Positions 53,201 through 62,630 are shown, numbered from the stretch's first letter. The stretch: 64,000 bases of DNA from Chryseobacterium sp. FH2 (GCF_001045455.1 NZ_LFNE01000003.1:310001-374000), one strand, 5' to 3'. Notes: a model not told the origin generated them from the sequence alone. Translations and numbers: made by a program.

Positions 53201-54581
53201 ATCCGGCAGCAACCCCTGCAGGAGCATTAATCAATCCTGCAAAAGTAAAAAACTGACCATTATCTAACGTTACATCTGCATAATTATATGTTATTCCGTT
53301 AATAACCTGTGTAGAAGTCATGCTTGTGACAGTATCTGTATTATCAAAAACAGCATCTGTACTTTGAATTAATTTCAAATTCGTAATTCCTTGTGGCCAC
53401 ATTACTCTTACAGTTCCTACGGATGTTGTATTTTGAACTTTCCAGATAGCAGGGAAACGCAAATTAATACCTGAAATCCCACTGATAGGTGTTGATAATG
53501 TTCTTTCTAAACCATTATCTCCCCAAATTAAATATTGTTTATCGGTCGGGAAACTATTCGTGTTTAACGCATTTGTATTAGCCAAAGCCCCGCCAATTCC
53601 TATAGCTACGTGGGAGCCTGTATTGATACTTTGAGATTGTTTCTGATTTAAAGCTGTGGCATCGTCACGCCCAATACCTGCAATGTTCTGATTATAAGCA
53701 GAATTGACTGAGGCATTCCAAATTACAGTAGCATCAGTAGCCACATAGTTTGTTGCTACAGTTTGATCTATCGTTACACCATATTTTACGGCTAAATAAC
53801 TTTCAATTCTGTTTTGCTCAGCCGCCGTTAGCTGTCTTTCATATCCGATAACTTCCTGGTAATCGTTTCCGCCTCTTTCTGCACCTCCATCTGTGTCAGT
53901 ATTCAGATGGAAGTTTCTACCCGTGAATGCCGGTGGAGTATAGCTTGAAGGAACTTGGCTTTTACCATTTATTTTGTAAGGATAAGCACTTGCCACACCT
54001 GTAGTATATGCCCAGCCTAAAATATTAGTGGTAGACGGATTGAATAAATTGGTAGAAATAAATTGTATATTCTGGCTCCATTTAAATATTCCTGCTGAGG
54101 TGGAACTGTTGATATAACTTCCCATCTCATTTTCAGATGCTCCTGCACCGGGTGTGCTTAATGTTGAATTACTCACGTTCATTTGCACATTATAGCCGAT
54201 ATTGGGTGTTCCTCCTGCTCCCGCTTTAGAAACATTATAGAATGTTCCGGCTGTTCCTGGTGTTGTTGCTGTTGCAGAAAAAGCATTAAGCATTCCTAAT
54301 CCTGCACCCTGAATCATTCTTACAGCTGGATTAAAGTTGGATCCCAGATTCAAATACGTGGAATTTGCGGTATGGAGCGGGAATCCCGACAAAGCCTGAA
54401 GTTGCCCGCCAGTAAAACCGGCATTGTTCCAGGATGTTACAGTACCGCCTTCTACGGTAGTATTTGTTCCGAAATCGGCTTTATACCACAATTGTGTGCC
54501 GGCGACTCCTCCTGGGCTCTGTGCTGGTGCAGGTATACTCATCATTATGAATATACCAATTAAAAGATTGATTTTTTTCAC
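50202..54581 (-). CDS. Large secreted surface protein with duplicated LamG-like/DUF8202 and DUF11-like domains
   Basis: A 1459-aa protein with a signal peptide (about 1-20). Two similar blocks each consist of a LamG-like beta domain (about 25-265 and 458-680; LWYKADFGTNTTVEGG, LGYWYDAGVTATLTNW) and a domain I take to be DUF8202 (AVKYGVTIDQTVATN with IWGDNG; AVKYGITLIQPLNY with MFGDNN). Then come a beta-rich region, two DUF11-like repeats (about 1093-1215 and 1227-1340) and a tail near 1377-1459 with NPVEGMLIYDTVDKCMKLYN. There is no canonical T9SS signal at the end, so the way out and anchoring are uncertain. Probably an adhesin-like surface protein. Confidence 0.82.
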   Translation of the reverse strand: MKKINLLIGIFIMMSIPAPAQSPGGVAGTQLWYKADFGTNTTVEGGTVTSWNNAGFTGGQLQALSGFPLHTANSTYLNLGSNFNPAVRMIQGAGLGMLNAFSATATTPGTAGTFYNVSKAGAGGTPNIGYNVQMNVSNSTLSTPGAGASENEMGSYINSSTSAGIFKWSQNIQFISTNLFNPSTTNILGWAYTTGVASAYPYKINGKSQVPSSYTPPAFTGRNFHLNTDTDGGAERGGNDYQEVIGYERQLTAAEQNRIESYLAVKYGVTIDQTVATNYVATDATVIWNASVNSAYNQNIAGIGRDDATALNQKQSQSINTGSHVAIGIGGALANTNALNTNSFPTDKQYLIWGDNGLERTLSTPISGISGINLRFPAIWKVQNTTSVGTVRVMWPQGITNLKLIQSTDAVFDNTDTVTSMTSTQVINGITYNYADVTLDNGQFFTFAGLINAPAGVAAGLGYWYDAGVTATLTNWSDRVNGFTISKNGTGAILLSNGDANSNYNPFYTFSSTDFAHFTAVINPASLGRLHTTFAVGAKSGDIDPTYSHIFRFGNIAGSGAAHRYGLGINSSSNLVTLHYIDNGGIINRQNTAFNALLNKMTLVGGQVSSIVSGNNKQVGYNGSFVTFSDAITADVLSNMQIGGSVFGFAGRIPEVAYYNVSLSAQDRDKVDTYFAVKYGITLIQPLNYINSAATIVWNSSTNTAFNNNIFGIARDVNGNLDQKISHSINDNSILTASTINDFTSPNSNISRTSLADKGFMMFGDNNVHTGTSVVNPVSCPALSDGLVRINKTWLVQKTGTVNASYFEVDLSSYNINSEISLYFSDDSGFTTNTGISPAISVSGGKAIFYYNFKNGQYFTVVGKVGPAACQACLGGKQTLQNGQAWFNGGATGATNNTLNNIPLSGTAPASGALSADISVTYPSGVEWIPTIFPRMFGTWTQLSRYDNMSGEAGKVSYTVNLKDINGTKAAKASFQIAGITKLAGQSTIVKVIGYCGTDQVTPKMNYAYNSTPALNNILRRYTIDASTGTATGTQPYLDILDYATVNVDFEKPVEKIVIEWTIDRSPVFSKVDFLYIGNMSFVCDNPIEPIPDNVSIIASYIENQLPTCEDATLKLNIKNNNCSPKTIDINNTLPGGLQYVADSYVGLGTETPIYAGQSFLLNDLTVPSGNSYIYVKVRPSGAGTYATHFNYTVDGGINDPNPYRSDDDSGAAGYQDTSITYTASTAITKPTVTKSVNRCFGASSTELEYTVNITNNDANPITDVEFTDNLDAAQTYIAGSLVQTNFTANGTAIFDGDQVYISGMNIAAGQTAVIKFKVNTNTSATMAYTDVDGSKYFSNMASVTVDPQSECGASNSVSSHLLKVLECTYCTKDPNTSPADMITKIGITIQAKQNGWPENLPNGAVALESKTRGFVITRSQSSLIANPVEGMLIYDTVDKCMKLYNGTGWNCVVRSCNE

Positions 54582-54633
54582 CTTATTTTTCTTTAAATTT
54601 TAAATAATAGTACATGTTTGTTTAAAAATAAAT

Positions 54634-55236
54634 TCAAAAAACTGGAGGTGGAGGACGGGTTATGTATTGTGACAAATGATAGTCCTTAAAAAAATTAAGA
54701 TTATTGTTAATTATTTCATTATTAGTATTTTTAGGGTATATATGTAAAAGTCTATATCTTATATTTTCAATTAAAAATTTCGAATGATATTGAATGTTGG
54801 GAACCGAAACTGAAATTGCTATCCCTTTTTGATAAGTTGAAAAGAAATTATCGGGACAAAGTTTCAAAAATTCAACTGATTCTATTTTCGGAAAAGTTTT
54901 TATCTTTTCTTTGGAGGATTTTGAAATTGATTGTTTTGTAACTCTTTCAGGGCCGGATTTAGATTTTTTTTCATTAGATGTAAGGTTTTTGGTGTTATGT
55001 AAAGTCTGTTTCTGAATTAAAATTTCACCCTCAAAATTCCTCAATCTTACCTGGTCAACATTTCCTGAGTCTGTAATATAGAATGTTGTATTATCATGAA
55101 TAGTAATTTTAGTACCCTTTACATAATAGAAAGCCTGGGAATTTAGATTTGAAGACATTAAAAATATAAACAACAGCAATGAAGCCCCTTTATATAGGGA
55201 AAAAGTGGGCTTCAGCTGTTGTAAATAGGATTTCAT
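54634..55236 (-). CDS. Hypothetical exported protein, 200 aa
   Basis: A 200-aa protein with an N-terminal hydrophobic signal after a basic start (about 15-33, LLLFIFLMSSNLNSQ). The mature part begins AFYYVKGTKITIHDNTTFYI, a short beta-rich stretch, then a basic Lys/Ser-rich linker and a mixed C-terminal part ending TRPPPPVF. I do not recognise a domain. The frame is open upstream to a TTG at 55323, but the ATG at 55236 sits right before the signal-like sequence. It lies just upstream of the 1459-aa protein gene on the same strand. Confidence 0.6.
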   Translation of the reverse strand: MKSYLQQLKPTFSLYKGASLLLFIFLMSSNLNSQAFYYVKGTKITIHDNTTFYITDSGNVDQVRLRNFEGEILIQKQTLHNTKNLTSNEKKSKSGPERVTKQSISKSSKEKIKTFPKIESVEFLKLCPDNFFSTYQKGIAISVSVPNIQYHSKFLIENIRYRLLHIYPKNTNNEIINNNLNFFKDYHLSQYITRPPPPVF

Positions 55237-56096
55237 TATAAGTGCTTTTATTAATTGTAAAAGACAAGGTTTATCTGTCTCAGTACGTTCTGACCCAATC
55301 ATGGTTTGGAAATCAGAATGCAAATGAGGGAATTAAGGTTTTTTTTGACCTAAAAGATGTAGCGTATATATCTTTTATCTTTATGGTTATTGCTTAGGGT
55401 CCAATATACAGAATACTATTAGCCGGATAATTGCTATAATCAGCTAAACAGTATGTGAATTTTAATGAAACCGGAACTAAAAAAATAAAATTTTTCATAG
55501 TATTAAATTTTTAAAGTTAGTAATGGAGATTTTCTGTATTTTATTTAGCGTAAAAAAAATGTAAAAGAATTTTGTACTAAAATATGTTTAATTCTGTTTT
55601 TTATTTTCTTGGGGTAAAAGTAATATAATATTTATAGTCCTGATAAGTTATAATGATAACTTTAAGTCAATTTGTTAATTTCATTTACGGTTTTTATCGT
55701 ATTGATTATTAAATGGTTATGTAAGTTAAAATAGTAAATGTTATCATAATAAGTCGTAAAATTTATAAAGTCTTTTGAACTCATTAATAGCTAATGGTGA
55801 TTATAAAGCATACTTTGAAAAATAAGAGTTGGACATATTGATATTTTAATACACATTTTTAGCTGAAAAAAATATGCATTCGATAATCTGATAATTATCT
55901 TTTCAGATTATTTTCAGTACAATATTAATTAACTGTATTATTTGAAGTAATTTTTTGTTAAGTATTACAGTGTTTGTTATATTATTAGCAATTACAATTT
56001 TTATTTGTTTTTTATTTATTATTTGTAAAATATATTTATCAAAATATAGTGATTTGGCTTAATTGTTGGATAATTAACGAACTAAATAGAATTAAT
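55237..56096. other. Long AT-rich intergenic region upstream of the catalase gene
   Basis: No gene is supported on either strand; stops are dense. It separates divergent genes and should hold the catalase promoter, but I see no clear TAnnTTTG element near 56000-56090. Confidence 0.5.
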
Positions 56097-58232
56097 ATGA
56101 AAGAAACTTCTAACCCAAAATCACAACAGCTAGAGCATTCTATAACAGAAAATGATAATCAGGCTCTAACAACCAATCAGGGATTAAAAATCAATAACAA
56201 TCAGGATTCTTTAAAGTCGGGAGAAAGAGGCCCGAGCTTACTGGAAGATTTTATTCTGAGAGAAAAGATTACCCACTTTGATCACGAAAGGATACCTGAA
56301 AGAATAGTACATGCACGTGGTTCCGGCGCACACGGAACTTTTAGATTAAATAAAAGTCTAAAAAAATATACCAAAGCAAAATTTTTGTCGGAAGAAGGTA
56401 AGGAAACACCTGTTTTTGTGCGATTTTCTACCGTTGCGGGCAGTGCGGGCAGTACGGATCTTGCGAGGGATGTAAGGGGTTTTGCTATTAAATTTTATAC
56501 TGAAGAAGGCAATTATGATTTAGTTGGAAATAATATTCCTGTATTTTTTATTCAGGATGCAATAAAATTCCCAGATCTGATTCATGCCGTAAAACCCGAG
56601 CCGGATAATGCCATTCCACAGGCTGCATCTGCACACGATACATTTTGGGATTTTATTTCCCTGATGCCGGAAAGCATGCATATGATTATGTGGGCTATGA
56701 GTGACAGGGCAATTCCGAGAAGTTACAGAATGATGGAAGGTTTTGGCGTTCATACCTTTAAATTTATTAATGAGGAAGGAAAAATGCACTTTGTGAAATT
56801 TCATTTTAAACCGAAATTAGGCGTTCATTCCGTAGCTTGGGATGAAGCGACTAAAATTTCCGGTAAAGATTCTGATTTTCACAGGAGAGATCTTTGGGAA
56901 GCCATTGAAAATGGAGCTTTTCCGGAATGGGATTTCGGGGTACAGATTATTCCGGAAGAAGATGAACATAAATTTGATTTTGATTTACTTGATCCTACAA
57001 AACTGATTCCTGAAGAAGAAGTACCCGTAGAATTAGTAGGAACTTTGACTCTTAACAGAAACCCGGATAACTTTTTTGCAGAAACGGAGCAAATTGCATT
57101 TCACCCCGGTCATCTTGTTCCGGGAATAGATTTTACGAATGATCCGCTGCTACAGGGTAGATTATTTTCTTACACCGATACTCAGCTTTCCAGGTTAGGG
57201 TCACCAAATTTTCACGAAATACCGATTAACCGATCTATTAATACGGTTCACAATAACCAGCGTGACGGTCACATGAGACAGCAGATTGTAAAAGGAAAGG
57301 TAAGCTATGAACCGAATACTATTGGAGGAGGCTGTCCTTTTCAGGCAATGATGAAAGACGGTGGTTTTACTTCACAGGAAGAAAGGGTGGATGGGCAGAA
57401 AATAAGGGCAAGAAGTCAAAGTTTTGTTGATCATTATTCTCAGGCTAAATTATTTTACAACAGCCAATCTGACCCTGAAAAGAAACACCTTCAAAATGCT
57501 TTGATTTTTGAATTGTCAAAGGTGACTATTCCTGCTATCCGAGAAAGAGTAGTTGGGCAATTGGCTTTCATTAATAATGATTTAGCATCATTGGTTGCTA
57601 AAAAAGTAGGTGTAAACGTTACCAAACTAAAACAGCCAAATGGAAGTATTCCTGCAGATGCTGATCCAAAAACATTGCAAAGCCCTGAAAAAGAACCTTC
57701 TACTAAGAGCTCAGATCCTCTAAGTATGAGTAATACCATTAAAAATACGATAAAAAGCCGTGTCATTGGTTTTATTATGGAAAACGGAGTAAATGCAAAA
57801 GATGTCAATACTTTGAAATCAAAGCTTGAAAAGGAAGGCGCCGTTGTACAGATTATTGCAGGAAGTCTTGCACCGGTTACGGCAGATGACGGAACAATCT
57901 TCGAGCCGAAACATTCTCTTACCAGTACAGCAAGTGTTTGTTTTGATGCTTTATATTTATGCAGCGGTAAAAAATCTTCAGAGAGTTTATTGAATGAAGA
58001 TAATAAACCCGGAACACTTCTTTTTGTGAATGAAGCTTATAAACATTGTAAAGCGATCTATTTCGGAAATGAAACGGATGATATATATAAAGCCAGCAAT
58101 GTAAGCAGTAAAAAACATCAGGATCCGGCGATTATAACTGTCGAAAATAAAAATGCCGACGAATCATTTATCAAAGCTATTGCCAATCACCGTGTTTGGG
58201 AATTGGAAATGGAAAGAAATAATCCGGCATAG
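56097..58232 (+). CDS. katE: Large-subunit catalase (HPII/KatE type)
   Basis: A 711-aa monofunctional heme catalase that splits hydrogen peroxide. The catalytic histidine is H72 in RIVHARGSGAHG; the distal Asn is in DLVGNNIPVFF, and the heme-ligand tyrosine in RLFSYTDTQLSRLG. After the catalase core (to about 530) comes a linker and the C-terminal class I amidotransferase-like domain typical of large catalases (about 555-705, RVIGFIMENGVNAKDV). The ATG at 56097 fits; an upstream GTG adds atypical residues. KatE-type catalases belong to stationary-phase and general stress responses. Confidence 0.96.
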   Translation: MKETSNPKSQQLEHSITENDNQALTTNQGLKINNNQDSLKSGERGPSLLEDFILREKITHFDHERIPERIVHARGSGAHGTFRLNKSLKKYTKAKFLSEEGKETPVFVRFSTVAGSAGSTDLARDVRGFAIKFYTEEGNYDLVGNNIPVFFIQDAIKFPDLIHAVKPEPDNAIPQAASAHDTFWDFISLMPESMHMIMWAMSDRAIPRSYRMMEGFGVHTFKFINEEGKMHFVKFHFKPKLGVHSVAWDEATKISGKDSDFHRRDLWEAIENGAFPEWDFGVQIIPEEDEHKFDFDLLDPTKLIPEEEVPVELVGTLTLNRNPDNFFAETEQIAFHPGHLVPGIDFTNDPLLQGRLFSYTDTQLSRLGSPNFHEIPINRSINTVHNNQRDGHMRQQIVKGKVSYEPNTIGGGCPFQAMMKDGGFTSQEERVDGQKIRARSQSFVDHYSQAKLFYNSQSDPEKKHLQNALIFELSKVTIPAIRERVVGQLAFINNDLASLVAKKVGVNVTKLKQPNGSIPADADPKTLQSPEKEPSTKSSDPLSMSNTIKNTIKSRVIGFIMENGVNAKDVNTLKSKLEKEGAVVQIIAGSLAPVTADDGTIFEPKHSLTSTASVCFDALYLCSGKKSSESLLNEDNKPGTLLFVNEAYKHCKAIYFGNETDDIYKASNVSSKKHQDPAIITVENKNADESFIKAIANHRVWELEMERNNPA

Positions 58233-58255
58233 GAAGTTAAATCACAATATTATAT

Positions 58256-58291
58256 AAAAAAGCAGAAGGTATATTACCTTCTGCTTTTTTA
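58256..58291. terminator. Bidirectional terminator between catalase and glycosyltransferase genes
   Basis: AGCAGAAGGTA (58261-58271) pairs with TACCTTCTGCT (58275-58285) across a TAT loop, with A run before and T run after. It serves the convergent genes on both sides. Confidence 0.92.
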
Positions 58292-58325
58292 TATTAGCTA
58301 TAATGTATTAAAAGATTATAAATGC

Positions 58326-60590
58326 TTATTTTATAAAGCAAAGTCTTGCCATCAGATAACTCACTGTAGATTCTGCGCCCTGATTGAGGTTTACATTTTT
58401 TTCTTCCAGACCATCATAACAACCGCCGGTAGCAGGATTGTAGATGATTTGATTTAAATGATTCTTTCCTAAAAACCAATTGAAGGATTTTTTCATGATT
58501 TCTAAATATTTCTCATCATGAAAAACCTTGTAAAATGCTGATAATGCTAAAATGGTATAAGCAACATCAATAGGTTGCTCTCCACCATTTGTATCAGTAT
58601 TCATGTCATGTTTATGAAGCCATCCGTTATTGGAAATTACCTTAATATTATCATCTGTAATAATTTTGGATAATAGAAACTGGAAAGAATCATGCGCTGT
58701 TTGTTTGTATATCTCGTCACCGGTAGCAAGCCACGCGCATAATAGAGCTTCGGGCAATGCACTGTTTCCGTAGGTCATATAGCTTTCAAACCATTGCCAA
58801 TCATCTTTTTTTTCGTGTTGATACATTTTCACAAGACGGTTGGCTAGTTTTTTTAATAAGGGAATATTGGTTTCGGAATTTTGATAGTATAACCCTTTTA
58901 TAATAAAAGCCATAGCCCTTGTAGAATAGGTTTTTTCTGCACAGATGAGGTTTTTTTGAATGATTGCTTCTGCCTTGTCAGAAAACTTTTGAGGTAGAAT
59001 TTCCTTCATTGAAAGTAAGTATCCCAGTGACCAGATTGCTCTTCCGTTAGAATCTTCCAGGTTAGTTTCGTTATTCTGTTCTGTAAATTTTTTTTGTTCA
59101 TTCACATAATTCAGGAAACTTCCATCTGGCTGTTGGCAAAAATTAATGAAATTCAGGTAAATTAAAATTAGTTCCAAATCAGACTCGTTTCTGCTTAATT
59201 CATAATGCCTGCAAACAGCAATCATTGCACGGGCATTATCATCCAGAGTATAGCCGGAAGATATATCGGGTCTGTTGATTTTGGAAAACTGAATCATTCC
59301 AAAATTTGTCGTCATGTTTTTGATGTGATCAAGGTTGATTTCTGGTAAAGTGTAATTCAGCTCTTTTTTATCTTTTATATATTCCTGAAATAATATAGCA
59401 TGTGAGATAGAAGAGTTTTCCCAAGCTGTGGGAGCCATTTTTTCTAACGATTTTGAACGCAGTTTTTCTTGTGCCTTTTTATTTTTCAATAATGTATTTA
59501 CGGCAACAGCTAATTGTTCCGGAGCTTCAAAATCAATAATAATTCCGGTATCTTCTTTTAATACTTCCAAAGCGTGAGGAATAGGTGTGGAAACAATAGG
59601 ACATCCACAGCTGATGGCGTAAGAAAAGGTTCCGCTTACGGCCTGGTTCCTGTCTTTTGATGTAAAAAGATAAACATCAGTAAGCTGAAGGTATTCTAGT
59701 AATTCATCCAAAGGTAAATACTCATTAATAAAGCGGATATGATTTTCCAGATGAAGATTTTTAATGATCTGTTTTAATGATGAACGATATTCTTCACCTT
59801 CGTTTTTTACGATGACAGGATGGGTTTTTCCTATAATTAAGAAGATAACTTCCGGATTTTCAGAGATAATTTCCGGTAATGCCTGTAAAGTTGTTTCGAT
59901 ATTTTTACCGGAACCCAATAACCCGAATGTAGAAAGCACTTTTTTATCCTGAAGTTGATATTTTTCCTTTAAAGAAACTTTATTGGTAAAGGGCAGTAAA
60001 TGGGTGCCATGTGGAATCACCTTGATTTTATCAAAAGGAATATCGTAATCATTTGAAAGGATATGTGCAGAAATTCCGGTCATGACAATAACAGATTGAG
60101 AAAAACCTGCAATTTCTTTTACTTTTTCTTTCAGTTCATGATTCGGTTTTGGCAGCACTGTATGAAAAGTGATAATAACATCTTTTCTTACATTCTTGAG
60201 CAAAAGGAGTAACCCGTTTTTAACATCATTAAAAAATCCGAATTCATGCTGAAGCATGACAAGCTGAATATTATCATTTTTATTAATTTGATTGGCCAGC
60301 TCTAAATAAGAAATTATATCAGATGTATTTAAACTATATTCAATTTTTTCTTCGTACTGATAATTTTCATCCTCTGATTCCATCGGGCAGATAATTGCTT
60401 TAAATGATTCTCCGAATTTTGATTGAAGAGATCTTATTAAATCTTGGGTATAAGTGGCAATTCCGCACACCTTAGGAGGAAAAGTACTGATAAAGAGAAT
60501 CTCAGATTTATTATGAATTGTGTTTATTTTGCTTTTGACAGATAGTTTTATCACTTTGTCCTCCACATCTGGATTAATATCTTTTTTCAT
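58326..60590 (-). CDS. GT4 glycosyltransferase fused to an (alpha/alpha)6-barrel domain
   Basis: A 754-aa two-domain protein. Residues about 25-400 are a family 4 glycosyltransferase (ILFISTFPPKVCGIATYTQD, KVIPHGTHLLPF, SGTFSYAISCGCPIVSTPIP). Residues about 420-754 are a helical glycosidase-like barrel (SGYTLDDNARAMIAVCRHYE, NGRAIWSLGYLL, GGCYDGLEEKNVNLNQGAES). This fusion is common in Bacteroidota beside GH130 genes, as here, and probably builds or remodels a mannose-containing polymer or glycoside. The exact substrate is unknown. It has no signal peptide. Confidence 0.88.
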   Translation of the reverse strand: MKKDINPDVEDKVIKLSVKSKINTIHNKSEILFISTFPPKVCGIATYTQDLIRSLQSKFGESFKAIICPMESEDENYQYEEKIEYSLNTSDIISYLELANQINKNDNIQLVMLQHEFGFFNDVKNGLLLLLKNVRKDVIITFHTVLPKPNHELKEKVKEIAGFSQSVIVMTGISAHILSNDYDIPFDKIKVIPHGTHLLPFTNKVSLKEKYQLQDKKVLSTFGLLGSGKNIETTLQALPEIISENPEVIFLIIGKTHPVIVKNEGEEYRSSLKQIIKNLHLENHIRFINEYLPLDELLEYLQLTDVYLFTSKDRNQAVSGTFSYAISCGCPIVSTPIPHALEVLKEDTGIIIDFEAPEQLAVAVNTLLKNKKAQEKLRSKSLEKMAPTAWENSSISHAILFQEYIKDKKELNYTLPEINLDHIKNMTTNFGMIQFSKINRPDISSGYTLDDNARAMIAVCRHYELSRNESDLELILIYLNFINFCQQPDGSFLNYVNEQKKFTEQNNETNLEDSNGRAIWSLGYLLSMKEILPQKFSDKAEAIIQKNLICAEKTYSTRAMAFIIKGLYYQNSETNIPLLKKLANRLVKMYQHEKKDDWQWFESYMTYGNSALPEALLCAWLATGDEIYKQTAHDSFQFLLSKIITDDNIKVISNNGWLHKHDMNTDTNGGEQPIDVAYTILALSAFYKVFHDEKYLEIMKKSFNWFLGKNHLNQIIYNPATGGCYDGLEEKNVNLNQGAESTVSYLMARLCFIK

Positions 60591-60629
60591 TATTTATTTT
60601 TAAATGGGATAGTTATTTAGAACTATCGG

Positions 60630-61664
60630 TTATGATGGATATTTCATTAGCTCTGTCAATAATTCGGAAATATTTACAGAAGCTACGGCAATTCTTTTGT
60701 CGGCTGCTCCATAGTAAATATACAGGTGGTCATTCTCTATAATGGAGCCGGTGGGAAAACATACATTATTAACCTCGCCTTTTAATTCCCATTTCTCCTC
60801 CGGCCTGAAAAGAGGATAAGGAAGTCTTGCTATTTCTTTTTCTGGGTCATCAAGATCCAGTAAGGCTGCACATGCACTGTAAACATATCCGCTAATAGTA
60901 TCATGAACACCGTGGTATATCATTAGCCAGCCACTTTGAGTTTCTATAGGGGGACATCCTCCGCCGATATAACTTATCTCATGATCGTATTTTGGAGATA
61001 AAAGAATATGATCCTTAAAATGCAAAAAATAATCTTCCCAGAAATCTGGGGTTAATTCTTCAATGCTTTCAATATTGACAATTTGAATATCGGGTCTTAT
61101 ACGATGAATAAAATATAATTTACCATTTATTCTTCTTGGGAAAAAAATCAAATTTTTATCCCATAAAAATGAGGGTTCGTTACTGTTGTTACTAATTCTG
61201 GATTTGTTAAATCGCTGATATTTTTCATGTATTGTCCCATCCGATTCGGATAAAAGCTTAAATTTTTCATAAGAGATTTTGGGTACAATAATGCCTTCAT
61301 TTTTCCATGATATCATGTCTTTGGAAGTTAGCAGTTTTCCCAAGGCATTCATACCGTCATAACAGGTGCAGGTAAGATAGAAAAGATGATCTATTTTTAC
61401 GATCCGGGGATCTTCGACACCATGTTTTTCATATTCAAACTCAGGAACTATCACCGGAATATCCATTCGGCTTTCTACCGTAACAGGATCTGATAACAAA
61501 CAATGCCCGATACTTGAGAAATTGCCTTTAGCTACGGCTCGGTAAAATAAATGTATTTTTCCTTTTTCTTTGATTACGGCAGGATTTAAGACGCCTTCAC
61601 TTTCAAAATTTAGTTGGGTTTTTCTGAGTATAATTCCTTCTTTTTTTACGGGTACATATTTCAT
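60630..61664 (-). CDS. GH130 family beta-mannoside phosphorylase/hydrolase
   Basis: A 344-aa five-bladed propeller enzyme of family GH130. The catalytic aspartate lies in GVEDPRI (D85), and the sequences LNPAVIKEKGKIHLFYRA, GGGCPPIETQSGWLMIYHGV and YYGAADKRIAVA are family signatures. GH130 members phosphorolyse or hydrolyse beta-1,2- or beta-1,4-mannosides. No signal peptide, so it acts in the cytoplasm. Its start codon overlaps the stop of a 43-aa gene (TAATG), and the GT4 fusion follows 39 bases downstream. Confidence 0.9.
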   Translation of the reverse strand: MKYVPVKKEGIILRKTQLNFESEGVLNPAVIKEKGKIHLFYRAVAKGNFSSIGHCLLSDPVTVESRMDIPVIVPEFEYEKHGVEDPRIVKIDHLFYLTCTCYDGMNALGKLLTSKDMISWKNEGIIVPKISYEKFKLLSESDGTIHEKYQRFNKSRISNNSNEPSFLWDKNLIFFPRRINGKLYFIHRIRPDIQIVNIESIEELTPDFWEDYFLHFKDHILLSPKYDHEISYIGGGCPPIETQSGWLMIYHGVHDTISGYVYSACAALLDLDDPEKEIARLPYPLFRPEEKWELKGEVNNVCFPTGSIIENDHLYIYYGAADKRIAVASVNISELLTELMKYPS

Positions 61665-61795
61665 TAGGTACTGGCGTGCCTACTTTCATTTTCTTTATTT
61701 ATTCTTTTGATAAGTTTATCATCCCGCTTTTCTTTTGCAGATTTTGAGGGAGGTGTTTTATCTGATTTTCTTTTTCCGTCTTTTTCTTTTGACAT
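61664..61795 (-). CDS. Small basic protein (43 aa) coupled to the GH130 gene
   Basis: A 43-aa frame from ATG at 61795 to a TAA whose last A starts the GH130 gene (TAATG). The product is highly charged and lysine-rich (MSKEKDGKRKSDKTPPSKSA, then KEKRDDKLIKRINKENES) with no hydrophobic segment. The coupled stop/start argues for real translation. Function unknown; it may be a leader peptide that couples translation, or a nucleic-acid-binding or stress protein. Confidence 0.6.
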   Translation of the reverse strand: MSKEKDGKRKSDKTPPSKSAKEKRDDKLIKRINKENESRHAST

Positions 61796-61901
61796 TTTAC
61801 ATACTTTTTATTAATGTAAAGTTGGTTTTTTAAAAAAGGAAAGGTTTGTAATAGTTTATTGATTTATTACATAAATCATAGATATTTAGAAATTAAAGGT
61901 T

Positions 61902-61909
61902 TAACTTTG
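61902..61909 (+). promoter_or_regulatory. Putative -7 promoter element (TAACTTTG)
   Basis: TAACTTTG matches TAnnTTTG, 55 bases upstream of the AraC-type gene ATG at 61964. No strong -33 element seen. Confidence 0.45.
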
Positions 61910-61963
61910 AAGAAATAGCTGTTAAAATTTTGATTGACAGGCTGTACAAATAGAGTATGGATT

Positions 61964-62524
61964 ATGAAGTTGTACATAAAATATATGGTAAGCTTACGCT
62001 GCAAAATGGTTGTCTATCAGGAATTGGAAAGACTGAATATCAGGAATGCTGTGGTAGATCTTGGTTTGGTAGAAATACCGGATGATATAAGTTCCGAAAA
62101 AAGGCAGATATTAAAAGAAAATTTACTCAAAACCGGGCTCGAACTGTTAGATGATAAAAAAAGTATCCTGATAGAAAAAATAAAAAATGTAGTCACGGAA
62201 ATGATTCATTATTCTGAAATTCTTCCGAAGGAAAACTTCTCTGACTATATCAGTGAAAAGCTAGGTTATGATTATACTTACCTTGCCAATACATTTTCTG
62301 AAGTAAAAGGAGTGACTTTACAGCATTTTATAATAATCAATAAAGTAGAAAGAGTAAAAGAATTGCTTTTGTATGATGAGCTTAACCTTACAGAAATCTC
62401 ATATAAGCTCAACTACAGTAGCGTGGCCCATCTTTCTAATCAGTTCAAGAAAATCACAGGGCTTTCACCTTCGTTTTATAAACAGCTGAAAAAAAAACGT
62501 TTGAAGAATTTAGAAGATTTGTAA
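61964..62524 (+). CDS. AraC-family regulator (Chryseobacterium-type, 186 aa)
   Basis: A 186-aa regulator with an N-terminal domain beginning MKLYIKYMVSLRCKMVV and a C-terminal AraC HTH pair (LGYDYTYLANTFSEVKGVTL and LNLTEISYKLNYSSVAHLSN), ending SPSFYKQLKKKRL. I recognise this size and layout as a family widespread in Chryseobacterium and related genera, often placed beside CsbD-like or stress genes, as here. The ATG at 61964 matches the family start; a TTG 30 bases upstream is unlikely. Confidence 0.9.
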   Translation: MKLYIKYMVSLRCKMVVYQELERLNIRNAVVDLGLVEIPDDISSEKRQILKENLLKTGLELLDDKKSILIEKIKNVVTEMIHYSEILPKENFSDYISEKLGYDYTYLANTFSEVKGVTLQHFIIINKVERVKELLLYDELNLTEISYKLNYSSVAHLSNQFKKITGLSPSFYKQLKKKRLKNLEDL

Positions 62525-62630
62525 AAGGTGTGATATATGCAAATTTATTCCCGAAATATGTAGGAAAAACAGATATATAAAATACCATCTTTGAATAGTA
62601 ATAATTATATTACACAAACATTCTGATTTT

